Below, one piece after another: positions 5,883 through 13,429 of a stretch of DNA of 14,067 nucleotides. The translations under genes were made by a program, and so were the position numbers. Below the pieces are notes generated by a model. That model saw nothing but the letters and a program-made list of their open reading frames with translations, had not been told where the DNA came from and ran no database searches. Every line of letters begins with the position of its first letter. Positions within the stretch are counted from its first letter, which is position 1. Source of the DNA: CAYMTN01 sp964393335 (GTDB lineage Bacteria > Chloroflexota > Anaerolineae > Aggregatilineales > Aggregatilineaceae); the NCBI GenBank assembly GCA_964393335.1, contig CAYMTN010000146.1, forward strand, positions 1 through 14,067. The letters are read 5' to 3'.

Positions 5883-7757
5883 TCACAACAACCGGGACCA
5901 GTTGCCGGAACCGGGTACCCGTTCGTCCCCTTTGCGGCGCGTGATTCCCAGAGAGTCCAGGCGTTCGAGGAAATCCAACGCGTAGCGGCGGGTCGTCCCA
6001 AAATGATCGCGCAGCCCGGCGACGGTCAGCGGTTCGCCGCGTGCCAGTGTATCCCGCGCAAAGTCGATCCACTCGCGCAGCACATCCGGCGCAAGAATCA
6101 CGTCATCGCTGATACGCACAAAATCACCGCGCTCGATCAGACTCGCCAGCACGTTCTCCCCGACTATCTCGCCCGCCTGGGCTACGGTCGGCGGCGTGTG
6201 GGGAGCACGATCAAACGCGCGCTGAAGCTGGCGAATCGCGTCTGCCTGCGCTGCGGTAAAACGAACCTCGTGTTCCAGCAGGCGCACCGCCCCCCCGTTT
6301 TCGATCGCGACGATTCCTTCGGCGGCCAACTGCGCCAGCACAATCTCAAACGCGTCCGGCTCAAGGTGCAGGCGGCTGCGCAGTGCATCACGCGGCATCC
6401 CCAGCCGCAGCGGTTCGGCAGCATGGAAATTCGCCAGCACGCGCTGCGTTTTCTGCACGACCCGCGCCCAGCTATCCCTGTGAATCACCCAATCGCTGCC
6501 CGCCGTCCGCAGGTCACCGGTTTCCAGCGCCGCCGACACCTGGCTCGCATCCAGCGACAGCGACCCAACACGCACCGGGCCGCGCTGTATCGCCAGATCG
6601 AGCAGCCCTATCGCCAGCGGATCGCCTTCAAACAACGTTTCAAAACGGGCGATCACGTCCGGCCTGAAACGCTTCCAGCGCCGTCCAGGGGTTGTATCCA
6701 GAATAACACCGCCGCCGATGGTTTCCGGCGGAGACGCACGGCGTACGATGTACCGGTCGCCCCAGGCCGCGACCAGCGGTTTTTCAAGCCGGACCTGAAT
6801 CCAGGCTTGTTCGCCGGGCAGGACGCGTTCCCGGTCCAGCACGCGCACGTTGCCCATCACCTCTGCCGCGCCGGTGAACAGCTTCACGGGGTCGTCATGC
6901 TCAAGCGGCAAATGTGCCCCCGGAAGATAGCGCAGCCACGCGTCAAGCAACGTCGTCGGATGCCACGCGCCCGGCAGCCCTAACACGTCACCGCGCGACA
7001 GGTCGGATTTGTCCACGCCGCGCAGATTCACCGCGACGCGCTGCCCCGGCCCGGCGGACTCGAGACTTTCTTCGTGCGATTGCAGCCCGCGCACCCGCGC
7101 CCGGACGTTCGCGGGCTGAATCTCGACTTCCTGCCCAACTGACAACGATCCACCGCTCAAGGTGCCGGTTACGACCACGCCAAACCCGCTGATGGTAAAC
7201 ACGCGGTCAATTGGTAATCGCGGATTGCCCACGTCTTCACGGGCGGGCTGGTGTTCGAGCAGATCGGTGAGCGCGGCGACCAGCGTGTCCAGTCCTTCCC
7301 CGGTACGGGCAGAAACCGGGATAATCGGCTGCCCATCGAGAACAGTCCCCTGGACCGCGTCCATGATGTCGAGCTGTACCAGCTCAAACCAGTCGGGGTC
7401 CGTCACCAGATCGATTTTAGTGAGCGCGATCAAACCGGTCGGCACGGCCAGCAGGTCAAGGATCGCCAGATGCTCGCGCGTCTGCGGCATCACGCCTTCA
7501 TCCGCAGCGATCACCAGCACCGCCGCGTCGATTCCGCCCACCCCGGCCAGCATGTTCTCGATGAAATCGCGGTGTCCCGGCACGTCCACGATCCCGACAC
7601 GCTCGCCATTGGGCAGGTCCAGCCACGCAAACCCGATGTCAATCGTCATTTCGCGGAGCTGCTCTTCGGCCAGGCGGTCGGGATTGATGCCCGTCAGCGC
7701 CTGCGTCAGCGTGGATTTGCCGTGATCAACGTGCCCGGCAGTGCCGATTACGTGCAT
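5883..7757 (-). CDS. selB: Selenocysteine-specific translation elongation factor SelB
   Basis: This GTPase delivers Sec-tRNA-Sec to the ribosome and binds the SECIS hairpin in mRNA. It has 624 residues, normal for SelB. The G1 loop GHVDHGKS is at residues 8-15, switch I is MTIDIGFAW, G3 DVPGH is at 58-62 and G4 TKID at 113-116. These are followed by EF-Tu-like beta-barrel domains (GFGVVVTGTLSGG is the typical SelB/EF-Tu domain 2 start). The C-terminal half (from about residue 370) holds the winged-helix repeats used for SECIS RNA binding. The final part (TVAGLRDHFGTTRRYALDFLERLDSLGITRR) is a clear winged helix. The ATG at 7757-7755 lies inside the end of selA, a 10-base overlap that points to translational coupling. 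tRNA-Sec follows 48 nt downstream. The many long antisense frames over this gene are GC-skew shadows. Confidence 0.96.
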   Translation of the reverse strand: MHVIGTAGHVDHGKSTLTQALTGINPDRLAEEQLREMTIDIGFAWLDLPNGERVGIVDVPGHRDFIENMLAGVGGIDAAVLVIAADEGVMPQTREHLAILDLLAVPTGLIALTKIDLVTDPDWFELVQLDIMDAVQGTVLDGQPIIPVSARTGEGLDTLVAALTDLLEHQPAREDVGNPRLPIDRVFTISGFGVVVTGTLSGGSLSVGQEVEIQPANVRARVRGLQSHEESLESAGPGQRVAVNLRGVDKSDLSRGDVLGLPGAWHPTTLLDAWLRYLPGAHLPLEHDDPVKLFTGAAEVMGNVRVLDRERVLPGEQAWIQVRLEKPLVAAWGDRYIVRRASPPETIGGGVILDTTPGRRWKRFRPDVIARFETLFEGDPLAIGLLDLAIQRGPVRVGSLSLDASQVSAALETGDLRTAGSDWVIHRDSWARVVQKTQRVLANFHAAEPLRLGMPRDALRSRLHLEPDAFEIVLAQLAAEGIVAIENGGAVRLLEHEVRFTAAQADAIRQLQRAFDRAPHTPPTVAQAGEIVGENVLASLIERGDFVRISDDVILAPDVLREWIDFARDTLARGEPLTVAGLRDHFGTTRRYALDFLERLDSLGITRRKGDERVPGSGNWSRLL

Positions 7758-9106
7758 GACATCAACTCTTTCAAAGCGGCCAGTAATGACGCGTCCTGGC
7801 CGGGCAGCACGGTGCGGGGATCAAGCAGGAGGCGATCCTGCGTCACGCGCGCGATCACCGGCGGATCGCAGCGGCGAAGCTGCGCGGCTGCCGCGTTGGG
7901 ATGATCGATACGTGGAGCCAGCGCCCAGGTCGGCAGCGTATCGCCCGGCAGACTGCCGCCCCCCACCGTTGACTCGGAGGACACCACGTCGCCGCCGACT
8001 ACAGCCGCCCAGGCTGCGGCCCGCGCGCGAATCACATCCGGCGACATGCTGATCATACGCCACACCGGGACCTGTTCCAGCGCTTCGCCCCGGCGATAAT
8101 GTTCGAGCGTAGCCGACAGCCCCGCCAGGCACAGCTTATCCGCCCGCACGGCGCGTGCCAGTGGATGTCTTTTGAGTTTATCGATCAAATCCGTGCGTCC
8201 AATCAGAATACCCGCCTGGGGACCGCCTAACAGCTTGTCTCCACTAAACATAACCAGATCGGCCCCTGCGGCCAGGCGCTGCTGTGCCATTGGCTCCGCC
8301 GACAGGCCGAACATGGTCGTATCGATCAGCGCGCCGCTGCCAATGTCATCCAGCACGATCAAACCGCGTTCGTGCGCCAGATCGACCAGTTCTGCCAGCG
8401 GCACGTCCTCCGTGAAACCGATCACCCTGAAGTTCGACGCGTGCGCACGCACGATCACAGCCGTGTCAGCGGTAATCGCAGCCGCGTAATCGTGCAGGTG
8501 CGTGCGGTTCGTCGTGCCAACCTCGACCATCAGCGCGCCGCTTTGCGCCATCACATCCGGCACACGGAACGCGCCGCCGATCTCGATCAACTGGCTCCGG
8601 CTGATGATGGCTTCGCGGCCCTGGGCCAGCGCCGTCAGCGCCAGCAGAACGGCGGACGCGTTATTGTTCACCACCATACCCGCTTCTGCGCCGGTGACAT
8701 CGGCCAACAGGCGTTCGATGTGACGGTCCCGCTTGCCGCGCGCGCCGGGTTCGAGATCGTATTCCAGCGTGCTGTAGCCAGCCCCGACGGCGTGCATCGC
8801 CGCCAGGGCCGCATCCGACAGCGGCGCACGCCCCAAATTGGTGTGAATGATCACGCCAGTTGCGTTGATCACCGGACGCAGCGTAGGACGAGTTTCGCGG
8901 GCCAGCCAACCGGCAGCCTGCGCGATCAGCGCCGCCTGATCCGGTGCAGCGGCGTCAGACAGCGATTGGTCCAGCACCATCCGCCGCGCCTCGTCTACCA
9001 CGTGGCGCAGCGCCCGCACCGTCTGGTCGTGCCCGTACCGGGCCTCCAGATCACCGCTGGCACGCAGCAATACGTCAATACTGGGAAGGTTACGCAGTGA
9101 GTTCAT
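7748..9106 (-). CDS. selA: L-seryl-tRNA(Sec) selenium transferase SelA
   Basis: This PLP enzyme converts Ser-tRNA-Sec to Sec-tRNA-Sec using selenophosphate. From the chosen ATG (9106-9104) it has 452 residues, close to the E. coli length of about 460. The PLP lysine is Lys291 in SGDKLLGGPQAG, aligned with the known E. coli catalytic lysine. Other family blocks are NATGVIIHTNLGRAPLS, YSTLEYDLEPGARGKR, NNNASAVLLAL and VLDDIGSGAL. The frame also opens upstream at a GTG ending at 9166, but that codon lies inside the terminator hairpin of the preceding operon, and the extra 20 residues do not look like SelA; MNSLRNLPSIDVLLR does. TATAAT sits seven bases before the ATG, so the transcript may be leaderless. 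The stop overlaps the selB start by 10 bases. Confidence 0.95.
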   Translation of the reverse strand: MNSLRNLPSIDVLLRASGDLEARYGHDQTVRALRHVVDEARRMVLDQSLSDAAAPDQAALIAQAAGWLARETRPTLRPVINATGVIIHTNLGRAPLSDAALAAMHAVGAGYSTLEYDLEPGARGKRDRHIERLLADVTGAEAGMVVNNNASAVLLALTALAQGREAIISRSQLIEIGGAFRVPDVMAQSGALMVEVGTTNRTHLHDYAAAITADTAVIVRAHASNFRVIGFTEDVPLAELVDLAHERGLIVLDDIGSGALIDTTMFGLSAEPMAQQRLAAGADLVMFSGDKLLGGPQAGILIGRTDLIDKLKRHPLARAVRADKLCLAGLSATLEHYRRGEALEQVPVWRMISMSPDVIRARAAAWAAVVGGDVVSSESTVGGGSLPGDTLPTWALAPRIDHPNAAAAQLRRCDPPVIARVTQDRLLLDPRTVLPGQDASLLAALKELMSCT

Positions 9107-9113
9107 ACCCTTG

Positions 9114-9119
9114 ATTATA
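9114..9119 (-). promoter_or_regulatory. Perfect -10 box immediately before selA (possible leaderless promoter)
   Basis: On the minus strand TATAAT (9119-9114) is followed by CAAGGGT and then the selA ATG. A start site six to eight bases after the -10 would fall at or just before the ATG, giving a leaderless mRNA. The AAGGG in the spacer is only one base from ATG, too close for a normal Shine-Dalgarno. The -35 region is the T run of the upstream terminator and is not a good match, so the promoter call rests on the -10 and the position. Confidence 0.45.
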
Positions 9120-9135
9120 AACACTCCCACCCGGC

Positions 9136-9172
9136 AAAAAAAGTCGGGATGATCGTCTTTAATCACCCCGAC
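9136..9172 (-). terminator. Rho-independent terminator closing the cytochrome/NrfD operon
   Basis: On the minus strand GTCGGGGTGAT (9172-9162) pairs with ATCATCCCGAC (9153-9143), 11 bp with one G-U, across an 8-nt loop and followed by seven T (9142-9136). It is 33 bases after the NrfD stop and 29 bases before the selA ATG, so it separates the respiratory operon from the sel genes. Confidence 0.88.
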
Positions 9173-9205
9173 AGATAAAACGAACCCATTAGCGACCGGT
9201 GCGCA

Positions 9206-10444
9206 TCAATGATGCTGATCGGGATCGTCCCTGGGGAACAGCGGAATATAGCGCAGCCCCAGAGTGAACATCGTCAGCGCATATCCGAGAACGCCTATCG
9301 CCACGCCCCATTCGGCAAACGCGGGCGCATATTGGCGCACCGGGAACAGGTTTGCCGCGCCGGGCGACCAGTCCATCGGCACGACCAACCCGGAGAGCGT
9401 GACGTTCCAACGGTTGACCACAACCCCGGCCACAGCCAACACACCCGCCACCACCAGCCAGATATCCTGGTGGCGCAGGCGCGGGGTCAGCAGGATGATC
9501 GCCGGAATCAGCGCGCCGACCACGATCTCGATCCACCAGAACGTGACGCCGTAGGGCGTAGTCGATGCCAGCAGATTGTTTGCCTCAACTCGTTCTGGCA
9601 GATGGCTGTAGTAACTGGTTGCCAGAAAATCCCACAGCTTAAGGTAGAGATAACCCAACGTCATCAGCCCGGCGAACATGGCCACACTGTTACGCAGCCG
9701 CGTGGTGATCTGGCGTTTGCGCACGATGTTCTCGTAGAACACAGTGATCCCCAGAGTCAGCGTAGACCCCGCCGCCACCGCCGAGAGAATGAACATCACC
9801 GGCAGCGATGGTTTGAACCAGATCGGACGGGCCACCAACACGCCGTACGTCGCACCCAGCGAGGACTGGTGCAACAGCGATAGCCCCAGGCCAAACACCG
9901 ACACGAATGGCGTAAACCGGTGCAAAAAGTGGGCTAACTGCGGGCCGCGCGTGAAGCGCTGGCGCACCAGATCGCTTTCCAGAACAGCGGGCGACAGCTC
10001 AAACACCAGCACAGTCGAGTAGAAGATCACACACATCGTGATTTCCCACAGCACGGAATGTATGTTCCAGTAAATCACCGGGTGCCAGAACCGGTCAGGC
10101 CGCCCGATATCCATTAGCAGCGCCAGCATGGCCGACGTATAACCGACAAACCCGACGAAAACCGCAATCCGTGCAATGCCTTCAAACGATTTCACACGGA
10201 AAATATACGCGATCGTGGAGAGCGAAAACGCCCCTGCCCCCAGCGCAATCGCGGATAGATCAACCGTGATCCACAGTCCCCAAGGCACGCGATTGGTCAG
10301 GTTTGTCACTTCCAGGCCATACCACAACACCTGAATGCCCGCGATCAGGCCGACTAACAACAACACGCCCAAAAAGATCATCCAAGCCGAAAACAGAGGG
10401 TAAGTTTGGACCTGACGCCGGACAGTAGCAATCATCGCCGTCAT
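9206..10444 (-). CDS. nrfD: NrfD/PsrC/HybB-family polytopic quinone-reactive membrane subunit
   Basis: This 412-residue integral membrane protein has about ten hydrophobic segments (near residues 18-42, 55-80, 92-113, 125-150, 172-195, 210-230, 247-268, 297-322, 329-348, 375-405). NrfD-type subunits exchange electrons and sometimes protons between the quinone pool and an adjacent iron-sulfur subunit. The stretch VPWGLWITVDLSAIALGAGA and the later GRPDRFWHP resemble the HybB/NrfD subfamily, also found in the ActC/F subunits of alternative complex III. Its ATG overlaps the TGA of the ferredoxin subunit (ATGA at 10444-10441), so the two are translationally coupled and probably bind each other. 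The C-terminus is short and charged (PRDDPDQHH). The direction of electron flow (quinol oxidation or quinone reduction) cannot be decided from sequence. The symbol names the family, not a proven orthologue. Confidence 0.9.
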   Translation of the reverse strand: MTAMIATVRRQVQTYPLFSAWMIFLGVLLLVGLIAGIQVLWYGLEVTNLTNRVPWGLWITVDLSAIALGAGAFSLSTIAYIFRVKSFEGIARIAVFVGFVGYTSAMLALLMDIGRPDRFWHPVIYWNIHSVLWEITMCVIFYSTVLVFELSPAVLESDLVRQRFTRGPQLAHFLHRFTPFVSVFGLGLSLLHQSSLGATYGVLVARPIWFKPSLPVMFILSAVAAGSTLTLGITVFYENIVRKRQITTRLRNSVAMFAGLMTLGYLYLKLWDFLATSYYSHLPERVEANNLLASTTPYGVTFWWIEIVVGALIPAIILLTPRLRHQDIWLVVAGVLAVAGVVVNRWNVTLSGLVVPMDWSPGAANLFPVRQYAPAFAEWGVAIGVLGYALTMFTLGLRYIPLFPRDDPDQHH

Positions 10445-11271
10445 ATCGACATTCCCTCCGGTGGCACATAATAGACGTTCGGTTCGGTGCCGAGGTCCTC
10501 ACGCAAGCGGAAGGTCGGCAGTTCTTCGATCAGCCGCGAAACCCGGCTGTTGGGGTCTTTCAGGTCGCCAAAGACGCGTGCTTCCACCGGGCAGATATTG
10601 ACACATGCCGGGGTCGCGGGCCGGTCCTGACCGGGCAGCAAGCCCTGCGCCAGCCCGCGATCAACGCGGTGAATGCAGAATGTGCACTTTTCAGCTACGC
10701 CGCGTGGGCGGCGTTCGACTTCGGCCTCGCCCCACTCCGGCTGATACCCGCTGGAGCCTTTGCGTCTTTCCCAGTTGAACGAACGCGCGTCGTAAGGACA
10801 CGCCACCTGGCAATAGCGGCAGCCGATACACAGGTCGTAATCCATCACAACCAGGCCATCATCCCGCCGCCATGTTGCTTTGGTCGGGCAGACGGAGGTG
10901 CAGGGCGCATCGTTGCAGTGCAGGCAGGGCCGTGTCATGTGGAAGGGCTGCCCATTTTCAGTGACTTCTGGCAGGTACACATTCCAGCGCATGTCATCCG
11001 GCACATCGTTCACCGCCTGGCACGCATACACGCAATACTGGCAGCCGATACATTTCCGCAGATCGATCAGCATCCCCCAGCGGTGCGTACTCTCACCCCG
11101 GTGGTGCTCGCCTTCGCGTACAACCTCCGGCAGTTCGATAGCCAGTTCATCGTGGATCAGCTCTTCGAGCGGCTTGATCTGGCTCAACGCTACGGCGACA
11201 GCCACGCTGCCCCCCACCGCAGCTATGCCGGTGATGAATTCACGTCGAGTTAGGAAGTTTTCATCAGACAT
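10441..11271 (-). CDS. Tat-exported four-cluster [4Fe-4S] ferredoxin subunit (HybA/NrfC/DmsB-like)
   Basis: This 276-residue electron-transfer subunit has an N-terminal twin-arginine motif TRREFI (Arg9-Arg10) before a hydrophobic stretch (about 15-29), so it should be exported folded and may stay anchored. Sixteen cysteines form four [4Fe-4S] sites: 74/77/80/84, 116/119/124/128, 148/151/154/158 and 196/199/223/227, in the crossed pattern of this family. It would relay electrons between the quinone site in the NrfD subunit and the octaheme cytochrome. It starts 12 bases after the cytochrome stop and overlaps nrfD by four bases. The usual partner, a molybdopterin oxidoreductase or hydrogenase large subunit, is absent from the operon inside this window, so the complex may connect the quinone pool directly to cytochromes. 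Confidence 0.93.
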   Translation of the reverse strand: MSDENFLTRREFITGIAAVGGSVAVAVALSQIKPLEELIHDELAIELPEVVREGEHHRGESTHRWGMLIDLRKCIGCQYCVYACQAVNDVPDDMRWNVYLPEVTENGQPFHMTRPCLHCNDAPCTSVCPTKATWRRDDGLVVMDYDLCIGCRYCQVACPYDARSFNWERRKGSSGYQPEWGEAEVERRPRGVAEKCTFCIHRVDRGLAQGLLPGQDRPATPACVNICPVEARVFGDLKDPNSRVSRLIEELPTFRLREDLGTEPNVYYVPPEGMSI

Positions 11272-11283
11272 ATGAATCTGCTT

Positions 11284-12264
11284 TTACTCTTCTTCTTCGT
11301 TTTCGTCTACGGTGCGTGAGTTCCGGCGGCGGAAATTCGTCACACCAAAGACGATAATCGCGCCCACCGCCAGCCCAACGATCAGGCCCTGCGCCAGGCG
11401 CAGCGCGGAGGTATTCTGACCTTGCGCCCGGGCCGTATCGACTTCCGCTTCCAGTTCTTGAATGCGGACCTGCGCCTCAAGTAGTGGGTGTTCGCTCACC
11501 AGTCCCATTTCTTGCTGAGCGGCGGCTCCCTCCTCGACTACGCCGGTTTCGGTGATCGTCGAATGGCAGTCAACACAGGCGCGCGTCTGAACTTCTGCCG
11601 TATGACCAGTGGGGAACATGGCCCCGCTGGCGTAGTGCGCCAGCAGATCCGCCGCCTCGGCATGATGCCAGTGGCAGTCCACACACGACTGCGACGCGTG
11701 CACCAGGTGCGCGTAATCGTCGCGGGCATCTTCATCGTGGCAGTTCAGGCACAGGGCTTCTGGTGTATCGAATCGAAGCTGCTGCGGATGTGGATTGTGA
11801 CAGGTCGTGCAGGCCAACTGCTGCTCGCCGTGTTTGCTCTGTTCCCATTCGGTCACGGTTGTCGGATGGCACCCGGCACACGTCTCGACGCCGGGATCAA
11901 TCGCGACCGGTTCAGCAGGGTGATTTTCAGGCGTTTGGCCGTGACAGGCTTCACACGTAACGCCCTCGTGCGTATATTCGCCGGTCCGAGGTACGTACCC
12001 GGTGGTATGGCAGGCCAAGCACTCGATGTCACTGCCCTGACCCTGCCACGATTCCTGGAAAATGGGATCTGAAAACGCCTTGGCATGGGTCCCCTCTTGC
12101 CAGTCAGCGACAATATCAACGTGACAGGTCGCGCAGCTTTCGGGGGCCTGACGAGGGTTGTCTTGTGTAGGCGCGCCCGCTTCGGCCAGAACAGCGCCGA
12201 TCAAGCCAAAACCTACAACAATCAAAAAACGCAACAAAAATCGAGAAAAGGAAGGGTGAGGCAT
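11284..12264 (-). CDS. Membrane-anchored octaheme cytochrome c
   Basis: This exported c-type cytochrome of 326 residues has an N-terminal signal (hydrophobic 10-27, possible cleavage around AEA-GA at 27-31). Eight CxxCH haem sites lie at residues 44-48, 82-86, 104-108, 129-133, 152-156, 172-176, 194-198 and 230-234, with further histidines spaced between them as likely distal ligands. After the haem domain comes a predicted coiled coil (about 258-282, EAQVRIQELEAEVDTARA), then a single membrane helix (290-309) and a basic then acidic tail ending in EEEE. It therefore hangs outside the membrane on a stalk, placed to take or give electrons to the iron-sulfur/NrfD module encoded just downstream. 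The ATG is 12 bases after the LysR stop, with AAGGA overlapping that stop codon. The CxxCH-rich domain resembles cytochrome c554/NrfB-like multihaem proteins in style only; no catalytic lysine-haem motif (CxxCK) is seen. Confidence 0.9.
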   Translation of the reverse strand: MPHPSFSRFLLRFLIVVGFGLIGAVLAEAGAPTQDNPRQAPESCATCHVDIVADWQEGTHAKAFSDPIFQESWQGQGSDIECLACHTTGYVPRTGEYTHEGVTCEACHGQTPENHPAEPVAIDPGVETCAGCHPTTVTEWEQSKHGEQQLACTTCHNPHPQQLRFDTPEALCLNCHDEDARDDYAHLVHASQSCVDCHWHHAEAADLLAHYASGAMFPTGHTAEVQTRACVDCHSTITETGVVEEGAAAQQEMGLVSEHPLLEAQVRIQELEAEVDTARAQGQNTSALRLAQGLIVGLAVGAIIVFGVTNFRRRNSRTVDENEEEE

Positions 12265-12276
12265 ACGCTATGATCC

Positions 12277-13200
12277 TTATGATGAGAAAATCTGCCGTAA
12301 ATCCTCGTTTTCCGGCGCAAAGGTAAAATCCCAAAATGCGGTTTGAGCTTCAGTAGCATGAAAACCCGCATGACGAGCCATGTACAGCCGTTGGAGCAAG
12401 GTGAGTCCGACGACCGGCACCTTGACCACCAGCCCTTGCCGCAGCGTTGGTCTAGCGGCCAGCTCCGAGACAAACGCCGGTCCGATTCCTTCGACAACCG
12501 CCTGTACAATCGCTTCGGTGTTATACAGCATCAGGCGCGACTGAAGCATATCAAGGCTCATGTCGATGGCCGCCAGTTCGCGGTTGAGCGTAATCGACGT
12601 GCCGGAACCGGTTTCACGCAGAATGATCGGATACTCTACCAAGTCATCAACGGTGATGCTGCCTACTGCCGCCCAGGGATGATCGGGCGGCGCGATCAAG
12701 ATCAACAAATCATCCGAAAAATGGCGATATTCTACCGAATGGCGGGGAACACGCAGGCTGCTGACGGCTAGATCAATTTCACCGGCGCACATGCGATCCA
12801 ATGCCCTGCCACGCGGCCCGACATCGCAGACGATCCGCACATTCGGGTTTGACTCCAAAAAACGCGCCATGATCTTGGGCAAGATGTATTTGCCGGCTGC
12901 CGTGCTGCACCCGATCGTCAACTGGCCGATAACCGTACCACGCCGCAGCGCGATGAATTCTTCGACCTGCTGCGCCTCTTTGAGCAAGTTGCGCGCCATC
13001 GGGACCAGGACTTCGCCCACCTCGTTCAACTTGATGTTGCGCCCGGTCCGGTCAAATAACTGTGTCTTGAACTGCTGTTCCAATGACTGGATATGGCCGC
13101 TTACCGCTGGCTGCGAGATCTGCAATATCCGGCCTGTCTCCGAGAAATTTTCTGTCTCGGCGGCAACCAGGAATACCTTCAGTTCATGCAAATCCAGCAT
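12277..13200 (-). CDS. LysR-family transcriptional regulator
   Basis: This cytosolic DNA-binding regulator of about 307 residues has an N-terminal winged helix (residues 5-65 from the chosen start; LQISQPAVSGHI is the recognition region), a linker helix, and a periplasmic-binding-like effector domain beginning at GQLTIGCSTAAGKYILPKI. This resembles the CbbR/CysL branch; the effector is unknown. The frame also allows a GTG start ending at 13245 (GGAG five bases upstream) and an ATG 15 nt before mine. I chose the ATG at 13200 because MLDLHELKVFLVAAE is the usual LysR beginning and AGGG lies just before it. It is the first gene of the minus-strand cytochrome/FeS/NrfD operon and is divergent from the selenoprotein cytochrome gene. 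A TCA-N7-TGA dyad between them fits a LysR site. Confidence 0.92.
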   Translation of the reverse strand: MLDLHELKVFLVAAETENFSETGRILQISQPAVSGHIQSLEQQFKTQLFDRTGRNIKLNEVGEVLVPMARNLLKEAQQVEEFIALRRGTVIGQLTIGCSTAAGKYILPKIMARFLESNPNVRIVCDVGPRGRALDRMCAGEIDLAVSSLRVPRHSVEYRHFSDDLLILIAPPDHPWAAVGSITVDDLVEYPIILRETGSGTSITLNRELAAIDMSLDMLQSRLMLYNTEAIVQAVVEGIGPAFVSELAARPTLRQGLVVKVPVVGLTLLQRLYMARHAGFHATEAQTAFWDFTFAPENEDLRQIFSS

Positions 13201-13293
13201 ATCGCCCTGCATCTTCGCGCCACCAATATCACTGGGTAGAATCACGCCAACTCCGCTTGTTTGTCACACTGGCACGAAACATACCCCATTTAT

Positions 13294-13310
13294 TATCAGA
13301 TTTCTTGATA
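13294..13310. promoter_or_regulatory. Putative LysR operator (T-N11-A dyad) in the divergent promoter region
   Basis: TATCA (13294-13298) and TGATA (13306-13310) form a perfect 5-bp dyad with a 7-base spacer. Its core TCA-N7-TGA fits the T-N11-A LysR box and the CbbR-like TNA-N7-TNA pattern. It lies about 94 bases before the chosen lysR start and 120 bases before the divergent cytochrome start, where a LysR autoregulatory and activating site is expected. The right half overlaps a -35-like TTGATA. Confidence 0.55.
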
Positions 13311-13332
13311 GATTGAAATAGACGAATAGCAT
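13305..13332 (+). promoter_or_regulatory. Possible sigma-70 promoter for the cytochrome lipoprotein
   Basis: TTGATA (13305-13310, five of six to consensus) and TAGCAT (13327-13332, four of six) are spaced by 16 bases on the + strand. The -35 overlaps the right half of the LysR-type dyad. A weaker alternative pair is TTGTCG (13354-13359) with TACACT (13378-13383), spaced by 18. The transcript leader would be roughly 90 or 40 bases respectively. Confidence 0.35.
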
Positions 13333-13393
13333 AAGAAAAGTGGATAAATGTTATTGTCGAGTATCACGTTCTTCAATTACACTGGTGGTAATG

Positions 13394-13407
13394 GTGAGTT
13401 TTCTCAC
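13394..13407 (+). other. Small hairpin in the 5' leader of the cytochrome gene
   Basis: GTGAG-TTTT-CTCAC is a perfect 5-bp stem with a T4 loop, ending 22 bases before the ATG and 13 bases before the GGAG ribosome site. It is too small and lacks a following T run to be a terminator. Its role, if any, is unknown. Confidence 0.3.
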
Positions 13408-13429
13408 ATATCTACATTCTGGAGCATTC

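Noticed and set aside
6003..6983. 326-codon + strand frame opposite selB.
   Set aside because: Antisense shadow from GC-rich codons; composition is rich in Arg, Gln and His, with no domain, and selB is unmistakable on the other strand.
9107..9208. The NrfD stop TGA (9208-9206) is in frame with selA, with no stop between, so UGA read-through would give an NrfD-SelA fusion.
   Set aside because: No SECIS-like loop lies 16-37 nt after this TGA; the only hairpin is the T-tailed terminator. The protein ends normally at DQHH, and the selA start is well supported. Treated as coincidence.
13201..13245. GTG start ending at 13245 for lysR, with GGAG five bases upstream.
   Set aside because: The extra 15 residues do not look like LysR, and the family usually begins as MLDLHELKVF. 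Kept only as an alternative.
13340..13429. Longer start for the cytochrome lipoprotein at ATG 13340.
   Set aside because: No ribosome site precedes it, it would bury the lipoprotein signal 30 residues inside, and ATG 13430 has GGAG at good spacing.
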